In this document: piece after piece, positions 1 through 13,200 of the stretch
Layout: the number at the start of each line of letters is the position of its first letter
Numbering within the stretch: position 1 is the first letter of the stretch
NCBI GenBank assembly: GCA_037954665.1
Contig: JBBMOL010000057.1
Coordinates: 1,178,001 to 1,242,000, forward strand
DNA from: Laguncularia racemosa
Taxonomy: Eukaryota > Streptophyta > Magnoliopsida > Myrtales > Combretaceae
DNA: 64,000 nt
Reading direction: 5' to 3'
Translations under genes and position numbers: made by a program
Notes under the pieces: generated by a model
The model's input: only the letters and a program-made list of their open reading frames with translations
Told to the model about the DNA's origin: nothing
The model's database searches: none

Positions 1-884
1 TTTGTTTTCTTAGGATTTCATTAGATTAGGTTTCTTATTTTTAAAATTTGGTTAGATAATATCATGTCTTTTAGTTTCATTATCAATGATTTCTCTTGAA
101 TATTTGGTTTTACTATCCCTATAAATAGGCAAAATATTTAATCAAATTTTTGTATGAATGATGACATTGAATGAAAAATTACTTTCATCTAAAGGTGTAA
201 TGCCTTTTTTCTTATCATTAATGCAAGACCATCATAAATCATAATTTACTGTATAGTATAAGGCTACACAAATACTCAGTGCTGTGAGCCAAATTATATA
301 TCTAGTTGTTACTTAAATTATTGGTGCACTTTCCTTCCGTCAGCGTCTTCACAGATTTCGTATTATTTGCAAGAACAAGTTAAAGGGTACTGTTGCTTTC
401 ATGCTTTGGCACTAAGTGAATGACGGAGCATGGAATAGTGAAGCTTCTTATGAAATTCCAAGTCCGGTTGCTTTCAGGGCTTGGCACTATTCCAAGTCAT
501 GTGTGAACGAAGAGGTAGATGAATTGATAGGAGCATTATCGCCTTGCAAGACACGAGTGTGACAAGATGACATGACCATCAGAGACATGCTTAAATAACA
601 CATGTAAATTTAAATGAATAAATGGTTGGAATAAGGGTGGTTAGATTATTCAATTGACCAAACTTAAATAAGGGTGGTTAGATTGTTGATCCCAAGTGGT
701 GTTTAGCCAATTTCAACATTGTAAATGATAAATGATTTTTTAAGGCTAAGGCGAAAGCCACACGTATAATGTATTGCGATACTTTATGTGAGTAAAGTTG
801 TATATAAATTATAAGAGAATTTTAATATTGACTTATAAAATTAAGATAGTAAATAAAAAATTAATACTAATTAAGAACTTTTGG

Positions 885-2230
885 GATTTTTTGAAATCGA
901 GTGTATACTGAAAAAAGTGAAGAACTATCCTATTAGAGCAACTTTAGGAAAAGTTGCTTTTAGAATTCTTTAAGGGATTATATCAGCATTTTTAGAAATT
1001 CTTTTTCGTAAGAAATTCTCTACTACATTCATAAGGCATTTCAAGAGAGTTGCATAGCAATTTTTTTAAAATTTGTGTAGGTCCCATTTATTTGCAAACC
1101 TTGTAACACTCCACTTTTACCAATAAATAAATACAAAAATTTCAAGTAGTAGTTGATCTACCAAACAAATTTATCAAGTACCTCCCTTCATTGGTGAGAG
1201 TTGCTTTATGAGAGTTACCTAGCCTAATGTTGTGCTAGGTAATGCCATTATAGATGCTTTAGTAAGGTCTCATGATAAGAATGGCGTATGTTTAAGCGAG
1301 ACCATTGTGATATGCTATGTGGGTTTATAAGGTTAAGGTAGTGAATATCAAATCAACACTAATTAAGAGTTTTTTAAATCTAATAATGATTAAAAACTTA
1401 TTGTCTTGATTATTAATTGCTTTTAAGTTGTGGCATTGCAATTTTCATTATTCTAGAAAGTGTCAATCATAAGAGATGCTTCAATCTTTCCTTGAAAAAT
1501 ATTTGAGAGAAGCTATAAAGAACATATGGCAAATTCAAAAGAAATCATGACTGATACACCACCCAGATAATACTTTAAGTTGGATATTCTATGTATTACT
1601 TGGTTATTACGACTAAGTTTGATATTATTTAGTTGTTGGCATCATCATAAATTATTTGCACATTAAATTTAATAGCAACTAGCATGTCTTCCAATGCATC
1701 AAATAATAAACACTTTAATCTAATGGCATGATTGGTATATTGGAATGAAATTGCAATTCCTAATTTCATTTCTTTCCCATGTTTGGAAAAGTTTTTAGAA
1801 TATGTTTATCAATAGAGTGCTTGGAGAGTCACTTAGTTAGTGACATGAGCATCCTAAGCAATTTCCTTTTTAAGCAACTCTTCACTTTATTAATAGAATG
1901 TTAAATAATTGTTTAGGGCTAAAATTTTGACCCTTCTCAAGATAAAAGTCAAATTTAAAGAAATAACCAAAAAAGAAAAAAGAACAAGCACTCCTAATAA
2001 ACATGAAAATATGTGCCAAGCAGTAGTTCTTGTTTAAGTACTTGAGTGCTTTTAAGTAACTTAGAGTACTTGAGGTTTATCAAGTGTCCCTTGATAAACA
2101 TGCTTTTTAGAAGCCGAAATTGCAATTTCTTCTAATGAACAATTTCTGACTTTAAAAGAGAATTTATTTCCACCTTTGAGTGAGTGGCATTAGGATTCTA
2201 TATTTACTAATGATATTTACTTAAACAGCA
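885..2230. repeat. Diverged direct repeat, copy R1
   Basis: Colinear with R2 at about 2450-3480 over its whole length once the insertion at 1801-2103 is removed. Shared landmarks include AATTTTTTTAAAATTTGT and the stretch around TTTAGTTGTTGGCATCATCA. No coding potential is seen. The first 880 bases of the window hold nothing recognisable. Confidence 0.8.
1801..2103. mobile_element. MITE-like insertion with inverted ends in R1
   Basis: A 303-bp segment absent from R2. Its ends are TATGTTTATCAA and TTGATAAACATGC, an inverted repeat with ATGTTTATCAA in common. It is flanked by a 9-bp direct repeat TTTTTAGAA (1792-1800 and 2104-2112), present once in R2. The 9-bp duplication suggests a Mutator-like origin. 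Confidence 0.7.
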
Positions 2231-2449
2231 TTTTTAACCTCATTAATATATATTTACTACATTCATGAATTAAGGCAACTTTTGACAAATATCACTATAC
2301 ACATCATTTTCATTTTGAATATATTACAACCAAACATAATATAGAAATGAAATTATGATTTCATAAAATATAAGAATAGACTAGGTGATCCATTATTAAT
2401 TCCGTTTCATTTCATTACTTATTTTGCTTCTTGTTCAAGAGTTAGAAAA

Positions 2450-3480
2450 TTTTAGATTTTTTTTTTTGAATTGAGTGCACATTGAAAAAAAAAAAAGAAG
2501 AACAATGCCTATTAGAGAACTTTAATGGAGAGTTGTTTCCAAAATTCCTTGAGGTGCTATGTTAGTATTTTAAGAAAATCTTTCTTATAAGAAACTCTCC
2601 ACCTTATTGTAAGATACACTTCTAGAGAGTTGTTTAGCAATTTTTTTAAAATTTGTACAAGTCCCATTTATTTGGAAGCCTTGCAAAGCTTAGCTTTTAC
2701 TAGTTAAAATAAAAAAAATAAAATTTTCAAGTAGCATTGCAAAGCAACTTGTCAAGTACCTCTCTTCATTGGTGAGGGTTGCTTTAAAGGAGTTACTCAG
2801 CCTAGGTATTTGTAAGGCAACTCTATTACAATTGCTCTTAGTAAGGTCCCACAATAAGGATGCTAAATGTTTAAGCTTGGCGATTGTAATATGCCATGTG
2901 AATTTATGGTTAAAGTAGTATATATAATTTTTTTTTTAATATGATGATTGAAAGATTTGTTAATCACTTATTGTCTTGATTATTGATTACTTTTAAGTTA
3001 TAGCATTACAATTTTTATAATTTTAGAAACTTTTAGTAGTAAGTGATACTTGGATCTTTCGTAGAAAAATATTTGAGAGAAAAAGTACTTGTAGAAAAAT
3101 ATATAGCAAATTCAAAAGAAATCATGATGGATGCACCACCTTGGTAATATTTTTCTTTTAGTTGGATATTCTATGTATTACCACTTATTACAACTAAGTT
3201 TGATATTATTTAGTTGTTGGCATCATCATAAATTATTTGCACATTGAATTTAATAGCAACTAGCATGTCTTTCGATGCTTCAATTAACAATCACTTTAAT
3301 CTAATTGTATGTTTGATATTTTGGAATGGAATTGCGATTCCAAATTTTATTCCTTTTTCTATATTTGGAAGCACTTTTTAGAAGTTGGTATTGCAATTCT
3401 TGCAATTGATGATTCCAGCTTTAAGGGAGAATTCATTTTCACTTTTGAGTGGGTAAAATTGTGATTCCATCTTCATCAAT
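2450..3480. repeat. Diverged direct repeat, copy R2
   Basis: Second copy of R1 with the empty site for the MITE-like element near 3368-3380. Many small differences suggest an old duplication. Confidence 0.8.
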
Positions 3481-5480
3481 TTTAGTTTGTATAATTCCTA
3501 TATATCAAATATGACATAAAAAAAAAATCTCAAGAAAGTAAACTTGCCCTTATGGAAATAAGTCCTAACACCTAATACGATCACTTCAAGAGTTGGTGAT
3601 GACGTAGATACGAATTATGGCGCACATAAAGAAGAGATTGGATGCACTTTATTATTATCAGTATTATCTCTTCCCTTCTATATATATCAACTATTAATAT
3701 CATGGGATAGTGCAAGAAGGATTGAAAAAATCGCTATTGATCCTCATTAAATAATCTCGCTCTCCAGGTTTTAATATTTGATGATATACCCAAGTTTAGG
3801 ACATTTTATCGCCTCCCAAATTCAATAAAAGAGACAAATACATGTGTGTTTATGTATACAATCATAAGCTTGTGTGAAAGTTTAAAATCTCTTCTTCAAA
3901 TTAATTATTGAAAATTAATGTGTTTGGGTAGGGGGGGGGGGGGGTAGGCGCATATATACATATGTGTGTATGTGTGAGCATGCACACTTTTAAATGTTTG
4001 TTACTGCTACTCACTGGGACACGTGTCATTATATGATTTGTATATAATAATTAATTTAATAAAATAATAATAATATAGTAAACAATAAAAAATATAGATA
4101 AATATTAAAAAGAAAAAAATAATCTAGAAAAACTCCAAGTGCTTGATTAGCTACTCTCTAGTCTTTGGGTTGACAAGCTCGGCTAATGTACCTTTATGGG
4201 CATTGAGCAACTTATGATGATAAATAGTTATTCATCGTCTTATTAAAAAAAAACGCAAAAGAAGAAAGAAAGAAAGAAATTTGCAAGAAATATTATTGGG
4301 TCACAATCTAGCTTCAATCGAATGATTTTTACTTCGATTTTCTTTCTTTTTTATTTTTTTTGTCCATTTCAAGGGTCACTCTAGGATGCCTCACACCATC
4401 ATCCATCAACAAAGAAGAATAAGATTGTACAACTCATCTCTTGATCTTAGCTAGCTATCTCGAAGCCTAGAAGTTGCTAGCCACCTCCAAGGAGTGGGTC
4501 ATGCAACCCCTTGGTACCGATCAACCATCCTTAGCCATGATGACATGCCTTACAAGCATCAATTGTTCAAATTATCCTTTAAAAAGAACGTTGTAAAAGG
4601 GTTTATACATTAGGGGTGGACAAGTATAGGGTAAGTAGAATGTGGGATCTTACTTGTACTCTATCTTATAAGGTATAGATGTTCAAATTTTGAAATTGTA
4701 ACATACCTATAGTACCTTAGGGCTTGTCATAAAACCTATTCGGTACAAAATATCTTATGAAACTTATAGATTTTGTAATTTTTAAATATAAATTTTAAGT
4801 TTATATAATATTAAAAAAGTAATTTATATACCATATTATAAGTGCTTCATTTGTAAAACTTATGAAATTAACACTAAAATATGTAAAATTTAAAGAAATA
4901 ATTTTTTTTATTTTCATTGTTTCAAATTTATGTGGTCTTATTACTTATGAAATGAAAAATAATAAAGTGAAATAATGAAATATATAAAGTTGGAGAGAAA
5001 AATGGAAGAGAATAAGAACAAGAAAAGAGAGGTTGTATTTTGTTTAGCAGTTTAAAATTATTAATTTATGAATTTAGTTTTATTTTTTTTATTTTTTTAA
5101 AAATATTTATTAGTAAAAATTATAATATTGTTATTTATTATTTATTTATTAATTTTATATAATAACATTTTATAAGGTAAATATAAGATATTATGAATAA
5201 TATATCTTATTTATCTTAAAGTATAGATCGTAGAATAAATATATGGTAAAAAATCTTATATCTATAACTTATTAAGTGAAAAGAGTTTTTAAAAATATAT
5301 ATTTAAAACTTATTATGTAATTCATGATGCCCATCCAAAATCTATTTGATAAAAAAAGATGCAAATAAATTTCCTATAATACAAAGTTATCTACTCACCT
5401 CGTACCACATTAACCTTGGCAAACCAAATGGCAGTTTGGTAAAGCTAGTTTCAAAAAGCTACGTGGAGTCCATTATTGAG
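3481..5480. other. Intergenic, AT-rich
   Basis: No gene is seen. It contains a run of 14 G (3931-3944) and short TA/TG-rich microsatellite-like stretches. Confidence 0.6.
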
Positions 5481-5537
5481 GGTTGCGCCTGCAACACGTG
5501 CAAGTAACATTTACGAATGATCGAGGTCCAACTATTA

Positions 5538-5912
5538 CTAGGGACCAAATTTGTGAGTCATTTCCTCCTCCATTTCAAATCCAACGAGATCCCAAGATTG
5601 TACTTTTTCACTACCTCCGGTTCCATTCCCACAAGCTCCATTTCCAACCGTCTGATTCACCCAGCTATCTTCTCCAACTCCACCTCCACCGCCGATCGCC
5701 ACCGACCCTAGATGATGCGATTTCTCAAAAGGCATAAACACGCTCGCGTAGTTGTGCGTATCGAAGAAGATGATGTCATCTTCTAGGGCAAACACGGTGG
5801 CGTTATGGAGCTTCGTTAGGTCTCGGAAGTGGATCTTCATCGCGATGGAGAGAACTGCGAAACCGCTGTAGCGGAGCCGAAGAATGGTGTCTCGGAGAAT
5901 AGCTTGATGCAA
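5538..5912 (-). pseudogene. Truncated FAS1 (fasciclin)-like coding fragment
   Basis: An open frame of about 124 codons on the minus strand without an ATG at its upstream end. The first 55 residues (ILRLRYSGFAVLSIAMKI, then NATVFALEDDIIFF) follow the FAS1 pattern of fasciclin-like cell-surface proteins: a helix with LRxxGF, then NATVFAPxDxAFF. The FAS1 match stops after about residue 65 and is followed by a Gly-rich stretch. The frame is cut at its 5' side by the GC-rich repeat starting near 5925. GC content is far higher than in neighbouring DNA. I infer a decayed gene fragment; the family assignment rests on a short motif only. Confidence 0.4.
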
Positions 5913-5925
5913 TCAACAATTTTTT

Positions 5926-6078
5926 TTTCCTAGTCTGTGGGCCAACCCGCGCCTGCGGGAACTTGCCCGCCCCGCCTCGCGAGTCAAAATGGCCCGCAGC
6001 ATTTTGGCCCGTCTCGCTTTTTTTTGCGGGCGGGGCGGGTCAGCCCGTGGACCCGCCCCGCAATTCCCACCCCTAGTT
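5926..6078. repeat. GC-rich short interspersed repeat with hairpin
   Basis: About 150 bp of very GC-rich sequence in AT-rich surroundings. On the minus strand it begins CTAGGGGTGGGAATTG, the style of terminus common on plant hAT-type elements, and its other end (CCTAGTCTGTGGGCC) is loosely inverted. A perfect 12-bp stem (6030-6041 with 6050-6061) with an 8-base loop lies inside. Confidence 0.55.
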
Positions 6079-6079
6079 A

Positions 6080-7900
6080 TTATTAGACCACCAATCATAA
6101 AATTACGTAAGGGAGTTTCTTTTTCCTATTAATACAAAGTAAAAAAGAATATTCTGAGATGGATAAAAGGAATGATTTTCCAAGGAGAGTTGAAGTCCAT
6201 CTTAAAAGCAATTTTATATGCATATATAATCAGAATACAAGCTTTTAAAAGCATATTGAAAATCCATTTTAATAGGTGAGCTATGATACCATTGAAATTT
6301 CTGCCAAATGTCTGCATATCTAGTTCTGATATGACGGACCGAGTCATGTAGGACAGGCATGGGATTACACCTGCCTTTCGGTGGGCAGGTTCGGAGTAAT
6401 TTTCGATTATTCTATCATTTTTTTAATTTTTTAACATCAGATATTATAGTTATCATAATAAATAAATAATCTTTTAAAAGTATATTGAAAATTATAGAGT
6501 AGTATTTGTTACTTTGATTTTTAGAAGAATCTAGTAAAATAATATATGTATATATTTTAAAATAATTATAAAATAAAATATTTAAAAAATATTATAAAAA
6601 TAGATAATAAAAATATGATTTCGAAATAAGTTTTTAGTTTAGTTAAAGTTAATTCAACGAAAGATAAATTTTAGATACATGTTTTAGTACATATTATATT
6701 AAAAATATATATTACACCTTTAACATATTTGTTTGAAGATGTATATATAGTTAATATCTTCAATTAGGCTAATTTTAGTTCAATTAAAGGTTTATTTCAT
6801 ACTCATATATTTATTATTTATTTTTATAATAATTTTTTAATATTTTAATTTTTGATTATTTAAAAAAATATTATTCTCTTGACTTTTAAGTAGAGTACCA
6901 TTACAGCTCGAAGACCGAGATTGTCTAGATTTCAGATTTGATTATTCTAACAAAAAATTGATTGGTCAAGGTCAGAATTCTTATCTAACGAATTAAATAA
7001 CAAATTGATTTTTTTTTATATACGCGTCTAGGTCCGACGTGTCTTTTATTCTAGGCCGGCTTAGGTCATATCATTTGAAAATTACAATTTAGTGGCTACC
7101 GAGCGTTCGGCATCTTGAAAGAGAAATGCAAAACATATCTGCGTAACAATTTTAAATATAATATTTTTTAAAAATATGTTATAAATATTATATTTAAAAT
7201 AATTATTATATAAATAAATTTCGAATAAACAATTATATCATCATAAATTTCTATTGAAAAGTTGACCATTTTTGCACTTTTAGCAAATTTGTATTGAATC
7301 ATCTTTAATATATATTTTTTTTACTAAAGGCATCAATACCTTAAAAAAAAAATATATCTCTTAAATACAAAAAGAAAAAAAATTTATTCTTTATTCATAC
7401 TTTTAATATAATTTCTTTTGAACTAAAGATACAAATATCATATATATCTTAACAATCTATTTTTAAAATAATTTTTTTAGATATAAATTTATAAAATATT
7501 TTTAAAAAATTATATTTAAAAGTATTACCCAATCATCTTCAAACATTTTACTTTATATTTAACGTACATCTTGACGAAACGCTCAGATCTCGATAAATAC
7601 AAGACCTCAGTGCTTTGTTTTATTTTCCACAAATAAACTTTGTTGACTTCTTCAGATTTCGTGTCCAACCAAATTTTATTTTCTATTAAATCTTTTCTTA
7701 GCAATTACGCCATGGAAAGCTAGGCTTAACTAATTTCAGAGAGCTTTTATATTTTATCATGAGAAAAGAAAATTAACAAATGTTTCGCCTTTTTGATGAA
7801 TGAGAAATAGGGGTCCTTGCTCTTCTTTTTCTTTTCTTTTTTTAAATCCCTCAATCCATTTTATGTAAAAGGAACATCATGCATAGGTGAAATAAATTAT
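6080..7900. other. Intergenic, AT-rich
   Basis: No coding region or structured RNA is recognised. Mostly A/T tracts; a short less AT-rich segment near 6340-6400 has no identifiable content. Confidence 0.55.
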
Positions 7901-7904
7901 TATA

Positions 7905-8320
7905 ATTATTCATTAATTTTTTGTTTAAATATATACATATGATTGATAGAGATATATTTAAAATTTAAAATAATAAATATCCATCCATATACAAAGGATA
8001 AATATTTACTATCTAAACTTTTTGTCTCAAATGTGTCTTTACCAATTACATCCATATATCTAGACACGCAGGATTAACTTTTATAATTAGGTATTAATTT
8101 TTTGTCTAGATGTATGCATTTGGGGATATGCTTGAGATAAGCAATTCAAGATAGCAAATATTTATTTATGTACGAAGGATAAATATTCATTGTCTCAAAG
8201 TTTTTATCTTGAATGTGTCATCACCAATTATATATACATATTTGGACAAACAAAACAAAACTTTTAGGATTATTTATTAATTTCCTATTAAGATGTATGC
8301 ATATGAAGAGTATCTTTTTT
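7905..8320. repeat. Imperfect tandem repeat, ~182-bp unit
   Basis: Two full units and a partial third, starting near 7905, 8090 and 8270. Each contains a TTTTTTGT..AGATGTATGCAT-like block and a GGATAAATATT..TGTCTCAAA block. Divergence is high. Confidence 0.65.
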
Positions 8321-9900
8321 TAACTTCTTTAGTGTATTTAGAAGACCCTGAGACCTTGAACATTTCTCTATTTAAATGAGGGGATAAATGAGTTTTCCAT
8401 GGAAATATTATTTACATTGTTATCAAAATTGTAACTCCACTCATATATTTCTATGAGTTTATGATCTTAGGTTACTTTTTTTGAGTTAAATCAAGTATAG
8501 ATAAACTCTAGTTGAATTACAAGTCTACATGTTAGACTTGATAGGGTTGCACATGTTTTATCGAATTTATTGACTTTACCTATTTTAGTCAATTAGATTA
8601 AAAAATAAAAAATGCAATTGAGCCTCTATATAAGTCCATCAACTATTTGAATGCTATATTATATTCCCTATCTTGTTCTAATTTCATTTTTCTCTTTCTC
8701 TCTCTCTTGGTCTCATGTTCGACATTTGTAGCTTTCATCTAAGTTTTAACTCTAGTTGCAAAGTTTACAAGGGAATCTATTTTTACTTTAGTTTATGTCT
8801 TCATGATGAGTGGAAAGGTTTGATTCCCTTTTAATTCATAACATTTTTTAAATAAAATAACAAATAAAGAGCTTAGTTTCTATTAATTCTTGAATCTGGT
8901 GGAAAACTAATGTCTATATTATTGGTCTAAAAGAACCTTAGCTAGTACGAGTTTAGTAATGTTAATGTGAGGATGAAATTTATAAATAGAAAAAAAAAAT
9001 GTAGTGCAGGTTATGATATCTACAAAATTACAGTGTTTGCAATGGGTTTGATATCTTAGGTTTATATTTTTCAGAATAGAATAGTTATTTAAGGCGATAT
9101 TTAAAAGACAAGAGTAGTGGAGAGAAGCTATTTAATGATTATATGAATACATAAACACATTCTTCTATATATATATATATATATATTTATAGTAATCTCA
9201 CATATAATTGATTTACTTAATTATGGCGTTCACTAGTTATTCTATTGGAATGTGATTTCTCAATCTCCATAATTTCAAAAAATCGGGGATAGTGATTTGA
9301 CACCGAAACTAATTAGTGAAACTACCCATCGTAATGTATGTGATTTAAAAAATAGAATATGAGAACTGACCCCAGCATTAGCATATTGAGATAATCGATG
9401 AAGAATAAGGGTAATGGGGCTGTGTGAGATTAGGTAGTTATTTTAACTTTAGAAGATCTATAATCTATATTTAAAGGGTAAGGGGGTATCTTGATGTAAC
9501 ACATAATAAAATTACTAAAATTAATTTCTATGGATAGTTATACATAGATTATAATTTGAGCTTCAAAGTTTTTATAGAACTTTATAATTGAAAATCAATA
9601 AAAAAGGAAATTCTCAATTATAAAAAACTAAATATGTAAGTTATTTTGAAATTTTTTATATTTTTGTTTATGTTTTTAGTAAGAGGAATTAGTCTAATTT
9701 TTAATTCTATTATTAATTTATGTATTAATAGTGAATATTTTAATGTAGAAACTTAATATGTATAAAATAATAGTGATGTTAAAAATTTCACAGATTTAAT
9801 TAAAATGGTTGACGATACATACAAGATTATATTTTTCAGGTACGGTATCACGGATGCATTATTCGGCTACTGACTGTCTTTAACCGGATCTATTTGGAAG
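8321..9900. other. Intergenic, AT-rich
   Basis: No gene is seen. An AT microsatellite lies at about 9165-9188. Confidence 0.55.
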
Positions 9901-10055
9901 GAGTAAAAGTATTGACGGCTCGTTCATCTCTCTCATAAGTGAGGCAGGCGGGAGATCAAAGAAAAGAAGATACATTTAACGCGGTTTGGTGAAGACAGCC
10001 TCCAACCGGGCAATGTTCTCCCTTTTTTACATGCACGTTGAATGACATATAGCGT

Positions 10056-10202
10056 TGACTTTGCCTTCTTCATCTCTCTTTGACAAGCAAAAGCACCAAA
10101 ACTGAGTCTCTCATTAATCATACTCTTGCTTTTCAAGACAACTTCAGGAACTTTTCAACCAAATTCTGGATATGGGATTTGCATGATATTTGCTTTTTGA
10201 CT
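10056..10202 (+). promoter_or_regulatory. W-box motifs upstream of the zinc-ribbon gene
   Basis: Two TTGACT motifs (10056-10061 and 10197-10202) match the core W-box bound by WRKY factors. Further TTGAC cores occur near 9810 and 9912. They lie within about 430 bp of the start codon, in the promoter or 5' leader. The motif is short and expected by chance; family knowledge of disease-resistance regulation is what makes it worth noting. Confidence 0.35.
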
Positions 10203-10234
10203 GGTTTTATAGCAGTTCTTCAGTTGTTGCTGTA

Positions 10235-13200
10235 ATGGATGTTGAGTGTCCTAGGTGTGCACATCTCTTACCAGAACCACCTGGCTATGGTAACTATAAG
10301 TGCAATCATTGTGGTTATGTGCTTAAAGGTAAGTTGTCCTAAGTTGTCCTGTTTCTGTCTTTTTCTGTTAATGGATTCTCGTTTGATAGTATAGCTTTTT
10401 TTTGGGTGATTGAAACTCAGGAACATAGTGAAGGAAGTATCAGATTGTTATGTCTACATCCATGGATTTAGAATGCTATATGAATTCATTGTGTTGCAAA
10501 GTTGTTTAGTATCTATAAGGCTTCAAAGATGAGGATCTTGTATAGTCCTACTGTTTCGATTATAGTAAAACTCTTCCGCAATTGATTTATGTTTAAAGCT
10601 TGTTTGCTTAACAAAATATGCTTTTTTGCCCCCCCTTTTAATCTTAAGTATAGAAAACTTACTGGTTATTGAAAAATTAAATGATAATAATCCGTTTGGA
10701 AAGAGTAATCTTATAAAGTAAAAATCATTTTCCTCAATTCTGGATAGTTCCTACGCCGGTGTTGCTATCTAAACACCCACCACTTCTTAGTACCTCAATA
10801 TTCAGTGACCCTAAGCCCTAATGGGTGGCTTGAAGCTTCAAGTTCACCCAATTCGGTGACTCTACGCCCTAATGGGTGGCTTTAGTTCTCCTACTTAACG
10901 GGGCACTTACGCTTTCACCATGCGGAAGAGCACTTGCTTCAAGGATCCATTGAAAGACAAGCAGCTTCAGCTAAAGCTTTGTCTGCTACTGTCTTGGGCT
11001 AGCTACTAGGATAAAGCTACAGGACTCAAAGCCGATTGCTACTTTTTTGTGTTGGGGCATCGTATTCTGGCTAATATTTGTAAAATTATGGAGTTTGGTT
11101 TTGAATTTCCATTTGAAAATCCTATGCTAGTCCATTTAATATAAGTTACTGTTTGAAATTTTGGCAATACCTGTTGGTTTTTGAAGTTGAAACTCAATAG
11201 AGTCAAGACTATCGTTTGTTTCAAGTGAGGACATGTAACATTAATCCTTTGAGTCGGAAATTTTTTTTTTCACCAGAATTGATTTTCTGATCGAACAATA
11301 TGGATTTTGTAACATTTGTTTTTATAATCCAGTAATACTTAAGCAACTCTGTACATATGCAATCAAATGTAATTCAAAATGTCATTATCTGTTTTTACAC
11401 ACAAAGCGAGAAAGAACAGCAACATTAATGTAGGTTTAAAAAGCTAGGTTCTGATTTCGTCATTCTATTATGGTATTCTTATAGGATGGGGTTTGCATAA
11501 CATGTTTCTAACAATGTTTTTCTTGTTTTGGATATTCAGGGATGAAGAATGCACCTCTACGTCATGGAGGATTTTTGGAGAATGATCCCGAGTTAGAGTG
11601 GGAAAATGAGAAAATTCGAAGGTACATAGCAACTAATTTGATGAACAATTCATCAAAAACCAGCAATAGAGACAAGAGAGATGCTTCTTTTGATAGCTAT
11701 GGTAGTAAAAGGCAGGCTAGTGGTGGGTCAAGGCTTGAAATGGATGCTATCTATATGGAAAATGGTGGTGACTTGAGATATAGGGTACCCTTAAGAGAAC
11801 CGTTTCATCATCCTTTTGCTAGAGACGGTCAAGGCATCAGCAATGTTTATGGTTATGGATCTTATGACTCGAGCTTAGAACAAGGTTTTGGAGATGACTC
11901 TCCTCCGTCGGAGGAGTTTGCTTGGTTGACAAGATCAAGAGCTGAGAAGCAAAGATGGGATGTTAGAGGAGAGCTGTCGGAAAGAAATTCATGGATCCCT
12001 GGGCTAACTGGGGAGCAACAAAGGCCTACAGGTCATGGATATGTGGATGAGCGACCATCGTATTACGAAAATCCTTCCTCTTTTGGCTATGGCAAACCGG
12101 TCGGTTTTTATGATCATGTGGCTAGACCTCATAGAGGGTTAAAAGAGGAGCGAGCTGATCTTCTTAGGGAGTTGGAGGATTTGAAGACTCGGATTGCAAG
12201 AACTTATGACATGCCTCATCAAACTGGGGGAGGGGTTCCAGTCAATAGGAATTTGGCCTCCATAGACCCTTACAGAGGCAGAGCGGGTGCTTCCTATGAC
12301 CATCCTGAGGTTGTCTCGACTTCTGAGAAGCCACCTTACATGAATCCAAGCCATGATCACATTTCTTTTCCTAGTCATTATGAAATGGAAATGCAGAATT
12401 ATTATCAAGTTCCTAGACGTCCTGCTAGTACCTTCCATGAACATGAAGAACCAGTTAGGCCACAAATGAGAAGGCGTCCGGCTAACTATGCAGCAAAAGC
12501 TTCTCATGGTTCCATTTCGGAAGAGGGTTGGGATATTCTTGACCATGATCGTAGGGCGCTATACCATCATGAATCTTTTCTTCACGAAGCTCCTCCACAG
12601 GTTCTACCTAATGTCCCAGGCTCTTCGAAGATTTCAGATGATTCGTTCAATTCTCTTCTTGGCAATCATAATGTTCCTATTCAAGTTAAGCCCAGACATA
12701 CCGATCAAGCAGGCAATAGTATTGCAACAATGGATGATCTAGAACCACATCCCCAAGTAAGAACGCCAAGCAACTACAGTTCGGATCACAGTAGTCATGG
12801 AAGCGGAAGCAACTACGGTTCGGATCACAGTAGTCATGGAAGCGGAAGCAACTACGGTTCGGATCACAGTAGTCATGGAAGCGGAAGCCGTCCACCAGAA
12901 ACGGTGGTGGATGCATCCAGGAATAAGAAGCATTACCATTCCATATTAGGTGCTGCAACATGTGATAATCTAGAACCATGGCCCCAAGTAAGAACGTCAA
13001 GTTATTACGGTTCAGACCATAGTAGTCATGGAAGCAGAAGCCCCCCACCAGAAAGGATGGTGGTTTCAACAGAGAATAAGAAGCATTACCATCCCATATT
13101 GGGTGGTGCTCCATTTATATTATGCTTAGAGTGCTTTGAATTGCTGAAAATACCTAAGGAACTGAGGACAAAAGAGAAATCTAGGCTGAAACTAAGATGC

